Under the pieces are notes generated by a model that searched no databases, was not told the DNA's origin, and saw only the letters and a program-made list of their open reading frames with translations. Positions 1 through 5,335 of a stretch of 14,352 bases of DNA are shown here, in pieces. Source of the DNA: Betaproteobacteria bacterium (GTDB taxonomy: Bacteria > Pseudomonadota > Gammaproteobacteria > Burkholderiales > Rhodocyclaceae); contig JAGWUW010000026.1 of assembly GCA_028868235.1 (NCBI GenBank), forward strand, positions 1 through 14,352, written 5' to 3'. How positions within the stretch are numbered: position 1 is the first letter of the stretch; every line of letters starts with the position of its first letter. The translations under genes and the position numbers were made by a program.

Positions 1-3000
1 TTTCCGGTTGCGACGGGTAAACGCCAAGGCTCCACATCGTCTGATTGACAGGATCGCGACTCACCTGCTGCTCATAGACTGCGGTTAGACCAGGAGCGCC
101 AAGCGCGTCCTTGTTGGCAATCGGCTCGCCCCAGATGTCGCGGCGCGGCATCAGGCTTTCCGAAAGGCCGGGGATTTTCTTCTTGATCGCGTCGATGAGC
201 GTCTTGGCCTGCCGCGAATAGGGGTCCATGGCGCGGACCATCTGGAATGAGCCGACCGAGTAGGGAACAAACGAGGACAGGAAGTCGCGGAGATAGATCG
301 CGCGGTAGCCGTCGCGGTTTTCGACGGCACGGAGAAAGTCGGATGGCCCCTTCATCCAGCCTTCATGCATGACGGTCTGGGTGAAGGCCATTTGTAGCGC
401 GGCACCCGCCTGCTGCATGTCATCCTGCGAGGCGTAGTGCCCGACCTCGTACATATCGGCGGAGATCGAGGCCAGCATGCCCATGGGGCCGAGGCGATTC
501 ATCTGATACCATGTGTCGCCGATGCGGACGCTGTGCGGCTGATTTCCAGCGAGCAACCACATGGCGCGCTTCTTCGGATCGTCGGGGCCAGAACCCGACA
601 CATAGCCCTCCGCCGCGAGGCTTCCGAACATGACAGCCAAGCCAGTTCCGGCCATCATGCGGGCGGCGGCGCGGTCAGCTGCGATATTGCCGTTGGTTCC
701 TGCCAGATCGGCGCGGATTTGCGGATGCAGCAGGCCAACCGGCGTCCGCTCAACAATCGACTTGTTGATGATGTTCATGCCGATGTGCATGAACGGGTTG
801 ATGAACTTGAGTAGCGGGGTCGGGCCAAGGAACGGAAGATTGAGTTCGTGGTTGAAGAACTTTGACACCCGCTCGGTGAGCGGTCCCGCCCGGCCCATGA
901 GGGTCAGGTCGGTCGCCTCTTTTCGCGCCTGTTCCATCATGGCTTCGGTCGGGTTCATGTGCAGGTCGGCAACGCGGGCGTCAAACTGTGCGCCAATCAG
1001 CCCTTCCTCAGAGGCTTGGCGATAAGCAAGTGCTGCCTTTTCCATGGAATAGTTGGCGGCACGGAAAAACGAATGGATCGACGCGACAAAACGCCCCGGC
1101 AATCGCGCGGCAGCGCCAAGCGGTAGAACGTTCACGCCCTTGACGGCAATGTCGGGGATTGCGCCGAGGGTCGAATATTTTGGGCCGATGAGCGGTGCGC
1201 CCTGTTCGCCGCCCATTTCCAATTCCCTTGCTCCGGCCATGACACCATCACGGATACCGCGCACCAGCGAAAACGCCGCGCCAATGGCATCGTGATAGCT
1301 TGCGCCTTCCTGCAAATAGGACTGCTTGGCAGGCGTGCCTGTCTGATAGATGAGATCGCGCGGCTTCTCGGTCGGCAAAAGCGTTGTCGTGCCTTCCGCG
1401 AACGCGTCGATAGCCGATTTGATGGCGGACGGTAGCCCCGTCTTAAGTCCGCGCAACTGTGCTGCCACCTCACCCATGCGAACCCGTTCGCCGCCGCGTC
1501 CCATCCGGGCGCGAACGTCGCCAATGGCAGCAGCCAATGCCGTTTCAGGACCAACCTTCTGCGCAGCAAGAATGGTATTGCCGATCATGTAGGTGATGTG
1601 CGTAGACGGCCCGGAAATCAGGCCATTGATCCAGTATTCAAGTGCCATGCGGCCATAGCTGCGCTTGGCGGCATCGTCCATGAACTTTGACACCTGCTGC
1701 GGTGTGTCGAGAGCAAGGCCAAGCTGCGCCTCTTGGCGAAGCTGGTATAGCGTCTTGCCCGTTGCCCCTCGGAGGAATTGGTCAACGTTCTGGATCGTCT
1801 GATCGCCTGCGATATTGCGGAATGCCCGAAGCGCCCGGCCGGCTTCCGCCGTGATGCCTGATACCTGGGCTTGGATCATTTGATGCCGGTCACGAGCCTG
1901 TGCATAAGCCATCACGTCCTGATCGGTGCCAGTCGCCGCAGCCTTCATCAGGCCATGAACAGTTGACGCGGATTCGATCAGCAGCTTTCGCGCCGCCATC
2001 ACTTGCTCAGCGTTGAACGCCTGTCCAAGCTTGCGCTCGCTGAGTTGGCGATAGTCCATGCCGAGTGCATCGGCCAAATCCATGACCATGCCATCGGTGA
2101 TGACGCCGCGACGGGCCGCGATGAAATCATCGTTGGCCTGTGCGGATTCGCGGATCGCCGCCTTCACGTCCTCGTTTGTGGTGAGGGTGTCGAGGCGAAT
2201 ATTGCCCGCCTTGTCGATGTGCGGGTCATCTGGGGCGAACGGTTCATGCGGGCTTACTGGCCCTGCTGTTGTGCCAGATGATGCAGCAGGGCTTTTTCCG
2301 ACAGTTGCACCGCTGCCCTTGCCGAGATCGCCTGCTGCGCTGCGAAGTGCGCCGTTTCCTTGCTGACTGTCGGGTCTTGAGCTATTCGCGTCCAGCGGTC
2401 CAGTTCCGCCTTGTCCATTGCTAGCTTGTCCTCCAGCGTCGGTTCCGGCGGCGGCGGTGGTGCGAGCGTCTGAGGCTTGGATTTCGGCTTGGACATGGGA
2501 CGGGGCTTCCTGTTCTGAGCGGGCCATTTCCGCGCGAACTCGGTCGCGGGCAGGTTCCGCTTCGGCGGGCTCGGTGTGAGCCGCGTCGGCGCGATGAATG
2601 TCCGTTAGGGTGGGGCCACCATTGGCAATGGTTTTACCCTTGTAATCCGAGGCAATCAAGCGGTCGAACACGCCGCGAATGTCATCGTTGATCGGCAAGC
2701 CTAGACCCTTGATCGTCTGGTAAATGGTGGTCAACCAGCCCCTGAACTTCTCGAACACGCCGACGAGGCCGGGCGACGGGGCCTTGCCCTCGCGCATGTA
2801 TTGCTCGAAGCCACGGGCGAATTTCTCGTGCTGGCGGGTGGTGGGCATCTTGCCCTCGTCCATCTTGAGCCAGTCGCGGACGGTCTGCATGTCGGCCTTG
2901 AGGCCAGCCGGGGCCGCATCGTGTGCAGCATCCCGCAGCATTTCCTCAAGCCACTGATGACCCGTTTCGTGGATGAAGGTGCTAGCGTTCGCGTCCTTCA

Positions 3001-5335
3001 TCAATGTGATGATCGGGCGCTTGCCTTCCTGTAGCCTTATCCTGCCACGGGCGGATTGGAGGAGTTCGCGGGCATATTGTTCTGCGTGTTGGGCTGCGGC
3101 TTCCCGTCGAGCAGTTTCGAGAGCAACATCGCCCTCTGTGCGTTGTCCTGAAATATCTGCTTGTCTTGCAGATCCGTTGCCTTCGGCACCAGCGATTGCA
3201 GTATCTCGGCTCGTTGCTTCCAGGTAATCGTCATATGACCTCGGCGGCGGTATCTTATCCAAACCTGCGGCGGTTTCAAGGCTGACACCTTCCGGCGTCA
3301 CATCACTATCGGCTTCACGGAAATTCCGAAGCGAAGCATCGACAATCGCGTCGTGGGGGGCCATCCCGTCATGGATCAACTGCTGCGCCAAAGACAGGTC
3401 TTCCGGCTTCATGCTCTTGGCGTCAATGTTCTGCGCCTTCAATTCATCGAGCAGTTGAACGCCATATTCACGAATAAATGCGCCTTCAGCCTTGGTGTAG
3501 TTGCCAAAGAACTCTTTTTCAGCCGTGGCATTGTTAATCTCGTCCTGCCAAGCCTGATCCTCAAACGATACTACCGGATTGGCTTTGCTGTGCCGGTCCA
3601 TCAGGTCAAGAACATCTTGTCCGGTCGTCGTAGCCTGGCCGCCCGTATCGCGGCCCTCATCATGGAGGTAGCCCGCTTCAACCAGAAGCTCGCGCATCGC
3701 ATCGAGCGACTTGCCACCGTTGCGCTTTACGGCAGACCCGTAGACCGTGCGGGTGTTGGCAGGCTTCAGGTCGCGGGCACTCAGTTCGCCGCCATCATCC
3801 TTCAAGCCGCCATTCTTGGCGATGAACTCCATGACATTGACGGGCCGATCTGGCGCACTCGCCTTGCGGATATAGCGCCCGGTTTTGGTCGCTATGATCT
3901 GCCGCGACATGATGCCTTGCTGGATCAGGCGCGTGGCAACCTGCGTATCGCCGCCAACCGCAGGCGCAAGGTTTTCTGGCGTAATCGGCTTCTTGGAGGA
4001 CAAGAATTGACCGAATGCCGCTTTTTGATCGGCAGTCGGCGCAAACGGTTGCGCTACCGGCTCAGACGGTGCAGAGATCGGCGCTTCTGCGGCCTGTGCC
4101 GGAGAAGACGGTTCAGGCGGCTTCGGAACGGCCACAGTGACCGGGGCCGGCGGCGTGCCACGGTCGCCTTGACCACGGATAAACGCCCCGTCCCGATTGT
4201 AAATATCCAGCGGCTCGCCAATCCCGCCCTCAAACCGTGTTGCACGTGAAACATAGTGCGAGGCAATGAGATCGCCAGCCGCCAGTGCTTCATCAATCGG
4301 CCTGCCTGCCTTGATCAGCTGGGTCGCTACATCGTTGGCAATGGCGGGGCCATGTTCGGCGGGTGCCTCGTACGGCTTCGGCGCTTCCGGCGCAGCCGGT
4401 TCGGCCATCTTCTGCAACTGCGCATCGGCCAGCGCATCGGCAGCGGGCTTCGGAGCCTGCGCTTCCTCGCCACGGAATACCTTTTCGGTGATACCCGGTC
4501 CCGCCACCTTGGCGTCAGCCAGATCGGCAGGTGTCGGGCCAGTCGAGGCTCGCCAGCCCACCACATGCTCGCCCCAATTGCTCAAGGCGCTCCCAAGTGC
4601 GTTCTGCCGCGCCCAGATCATGCCAATGCCGGTTGCAATGCCGATCCTGAGCGGATCAAGCGGCTGGCCTTGCATCTTTTCCTGCACGGCCTCGTTTCCG
4701 GCCATGAAGGCACCGGACATGATGCGTGCCGTGACCGGGTTCGCCATGAGCTTCTGCCATGTCGTTGTCCCGATGTTTTCCGCCGCCTGAATACCCATCT
4801 TGGGGGACATGACAAGGGCCTGCGGAGCCATGTCGCCAATGAACTGCGCTATCGGGTGCTGCTGGCCCTCTGCCGCTTGCTGCTGCACATCCTGCCCGAC
4901 GGCTTGCTGCGCCCATAGCGGCAGTTTAGAAACCATGTACTGCTGTGCCCGGCCCACCGCGTCAGCCCCGACCCAGAAACCAGCAATACCGCCGACGAGG
5001 GCGCCACCTGTCTCTCCAAGTCCTGTTTCACCGAGACCTGGAATGGCGGCGCCCGCCACTGCACCGATCCGAGCGCCAGCCCCCGCCGCAGGCATTCCGG
5101 CGATGACCGGCGCAACACCGCGCTCAACGGCGTGAGCGATCGTGCCGGTTATTGTCGTCGGCGGTTCGACAAAATCACCGAACTTTGCAAATGGGTCGCT
5201 CGGATTAGGCCCCGGTTCCGTGCCGCTCGCCGTTTGCACGGTAGGCACGGGCGGAGGCACGGGTTCCGGTGGCTGCGGCGGAGCCGCCACTCCAGCAGAA
5301 CCAATCGGCCCGAATTGCGCAAACGGATCGTCCAT
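1..5335 (-). CDS. Giant polyvalent ejection protein (gp16-like position), 3' end beyond the window
   Basis: The frame is open for 1778 codons from ATG 5335 to the left edge, so the protein is incomplete. Residues 1-62 are Pro-rich and carry DPFAQFG and DPFAKFG. Residues about 63-125 are a Gly/Ala hydrophobic segment likely to insert into membrane. At about 330-380 is a helical motif (VATQLIKAGRPIDEA, then ASHYVSRATRF) common in phage polyvalent proteins. Residues about 775-900 are a zincin with HETGH at 789-793 and a possible third ligand Glu844. A low-complexity linker (about 920-1030) precedes a conserved helical region (about 1040-1175, with ARRG and VSGITAEAGRALRAFR). The C-terminal part has WINGLISGPSTHITYMIGN (1235-1253), NPFMHIGMNIINKSIVERTP (1513-1532) and a hydrophobic run. 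It is last of the core genes, as gp16 in T7, but has no transglycosylase. The start is coupled to the previous gene (TGATG), with a weak GGAAG 10 bases upstream. Confidence 0.88.
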   Translation of the reverse strand, partial: MDDPFAQFGPIGSAGVAAPPQPPEPVPPPVPTVQTASGTEPGPNPSDPFAKFGDFVEPPTTITGTIAHAVERGVAPVIAGMPAAGAGARIGAVAGAAIPGLGETGLGETGGALVGGIAGFWVGADAVGRAQQYMVSKLPLWAQQAVGQDVQQQAAEGQQHPIAQFIGDMAPQALVMSPKMGIQAAENIGTTTWQKLMANPVTARIMSGAFMAGNEAVQEKMQGQPLDPLRIGIATGIGMIWARQNALGSALSNWGEHVVGWRASTGPTPADLADAKVAGPGITEKVFRGEEAQAPKPAADALADAQLQKMAEPAAPEAPKPYEAPAEHGPAIANDVATQLIKAGRPIDEALAAGDLIASHYVSRATRFEGGIGEPLDIYNRDGAFIRGQGDRGTPPAPVTVAVPKPPEPSSPAQAAEAPISAPSEPVAQPFAPTADQKAAFGQFLSSKKPITPENLAPAVGGDTQVATRLIQQGIMSRQIIATKTGRYIRKASAPDRPVNVMEFIAKNGGLKDDGGELSARDLKPANTRTVYGSAVKRNGGKSLDAMRELLVEAGYLHDEGRDTGGQATTTGQDVLDLMDRHSKANPVVSFEDQAWQDEINNATAEKEFFGNYTKAEGAFIREYGVQLLDELKAQNIDAKSMKPEDLSLAQQLIHDGMAPHDAIVDASLRNFREADSDVTPEGVSLETAAGLDKIPPPRSYDDYLEATSRDTAIAGAEGNGSARQADISGQRTEGDVALETARREAAAQHAEQYARELLQSARGRIRLQEGKRPIITLMKDANASTFIHETGHQWLEEMLRDAAHDAAPAGLKADMQTVRDWLKMDEGKMPTTRQHEKFARGFEQYMREGKAPSPGLVGVFEKFRGWLTTIYQTIKGLGLPINDDIRGVFDRLIASDYKGKTIANGGPTLTDIHRADAAHTEPAEAEPARDRVRAEMARSEQEAPSHVQAEIQASDARTTAAAGTDAGGQASNGQGGTGPLDANSSRPDSQQGNGALRSAAGDLGKGSGATVGKSPAASSGTTAGPVSPHEPFAPDDPHIDKAGNIRLDTLTTNEDVKAAIRESAQANDDFIAARRGVITDGMVMDLADALGMDYRQLSERKLGQAFNAEQVMAARKLLIESASTVHGLMKAAATGTDQDVMAYAQARDRHQMIQAQVSGITAEAGRALRAFRNIAGDQTIQNVDQFLRGATGKTLYQLRQEAQLGLALDTPQQVSKFMDDAAKRSYGRMALEYWINGLISGPSTHITYMIGNTILAAQKVGPETALAAAIGDVRARMGRGGERVRMGEVAAQLRGLKTGLPSAIKSAIDAFAEGTTTLLPTEKPRDLIYQTGTPAKQSYLQEGASYHDAIGAAFSLVRGIRDGVMAGARELEMGGEQGAPLIGPKYSTLGAIPDIAVKGVNVLPLGAAARLPGRFVASIHSFFRAANYSMEKAALAYRQASEEGLIGAQFDARVADLHMNPTEAMMEQARKEATDLTLMGRAGPLTERVSKFFNHELNLPFLGPTPLLKFINPFMHIGMNIINKSIVERTPVGLLHPQIRADLAGTNGNIAADRAAARMMAGTGLAVMFGSLAAEGYVSGSGPDDPKKRAMWLLAGNQPHSVRIGDTWYQMNRLGPMGMLASISADMYEVGHYASQDDMQQAGAALQMAFTQTVMHEGWMKGPSDFLRAVENRDGYRAIYLRDFLSSFVPYSVGSFQMVRAMDPYSRQAKTLIDAIKKKIPGLSESLMPRRDIWGEPIANKDALGAPGLTAVYEQQVSRDPVNQTMWSLGVYPSQPE
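2254..2496 (-). CDS. Candidate overprinted gene N2 (80 aa) inside the giant gene
   Basis: This is a same-strand ORF in the same alternative frame as N1. It has ATG 2496, AGGAAG at 2511-2506 (spacer 9) and TAA at 2256-2254. The product has a Lys/Pro-rich start with five consecutive prolines (13-17), a charged helix (EDKLAMDKAELDRW, 22-35), and an Ala/Gln-rich amphipathic helix (about 45-76). It is soluble, of no recognised family. Hand-counted GC at positions 1/2/3 is about 70/46/70%. The giant gene's own frame here has GC3 of about 46% (control 65%) and encodes a Gly/Ser/Ala/Thr linker (about 947-1027) with no recognisable fold. So the alternative frame looks more constrained than the enclosing one. 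Function unknown; it could assist, inhibit or regulate the neighbouring zincin, but this is speculation. Confidence 0.5.
   Translation of the reverse strand: MSKPKSKPQTLAPPPPPEPTLEDKLAMDKAELDRWTRIAQDPTVSKETAHFAAQQAISARAAVQLSEKALLHHLAQQQGQ
2506..2511 (-). promoter_or_regulatory. Shine-Dalgarno-like site of candidate N2
   Basis: AGGAAG lies 9 bases before ATG 2496, inside the giant gene. It is a better site than the one in front of the giant gene itself, which is a GGAAG spaced 10 bases. Confidence 0.45.
2636..3013 (-). other. HETGH zincin-like metallopeptidase domain inside the giant protein
   Basis: Residues about 775-900 read as a gluzincin-like domain. The HExxH motif is HETGH (codons 2971-2957), preceded by a small hydrophobic strand (NASTFI). 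A downstream helix, HEKFARGFEQYMREGKAPS (836-854), offers Glu844 as third zinc ligand, followed by 'FEKFRGWLTTIYQ'. This helix pair is typical of zincins in large phage polyvalent proteins. If ejected, it could cut a host protein or process the giant protein itself. Confidence 0.75.
3037..3234 (-). CDS. Candidate overprinted gene N1 (65 aa) inside the giant gene
   Basis: This ORF lies on the same strand as the giant gene, in a different frame. ATG 3234 follows GAGGT (3242-3238). The product starts MTITWKQRAEILQSLVPK, looks like a charged helix up to about residue 45, and then becomes a Pro/Asn/Gln-rich tail. No family is recognised; there is no signal or membrane segment. By hand count, GC at codon positions 1/2/3 is about 55/38/75%, the normal gene order. 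The enclosing frame over the same bases has GC3 of about 38%, against about 65% in an 80-codon control (its residues 1140-1219), and reads as low-complexity sequence. A longer version from GTG 3288 is less likely because its GGAAG touches the start. It may still be chance; expression is unproven. Confidence 0.45.
   Translation of the reverse strand: MTITWKQRAEILQSLVPKATDLQDKQIFQDNAQRAMLLSKLLDGKPQPNTQNNMPANSSNPPVAG
3238..3242 (-). promoter_or_regulatory. Shine-Dalgarno-like site of candidate N1
   Basis: GAGGT precedes ATG 3234 with 3 bases between, or 4 when counted from GAGG. The spacing is short but workable. The site lies within codons of the giant gene. Confidence 0.4.
4961..5149 (-). other. 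Glycine-rich membrane-active segment of the giant protein
   Basis: Residues about 63-125 alternate Gly and Ala with hydrophobics (GAGARIGAVAGAAIPG, then GALVGGIAGFWVG) around a short GLGET tandem repeat (100-109). Such glycine-zipper helices are typical of phage ejection proteins that insert into the cell envelope. A trans-envelope channel role is inferred. Confidence 0.55.

Noticed and set aside
1132..1569. 145-codon minus-strand alternative frame inside the giant gene
   Set aside because: The product is rich in Arg, Ser and Trp without structure. The enclosing frame here reads as a normal conserved protein, unlike at the two nested candidates.
3353..4249. 298-codon open frame on the plus strand, antisense to the giant gene
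   Set aside because: The product is Arg/Leu-rich with no recognisable fold, there is no good ribosome site, and the opposite strand encodes a coherent protein here. Long antisense frames are common in GC-rich genes.
4256..4918. 220-codon plus-strand frame
   Set aside because: It is antisense to the Pro/Ala-rich N-terminal part of the giant gene. The product is rich in Arg, Cys and His, typical of a shadow frame.
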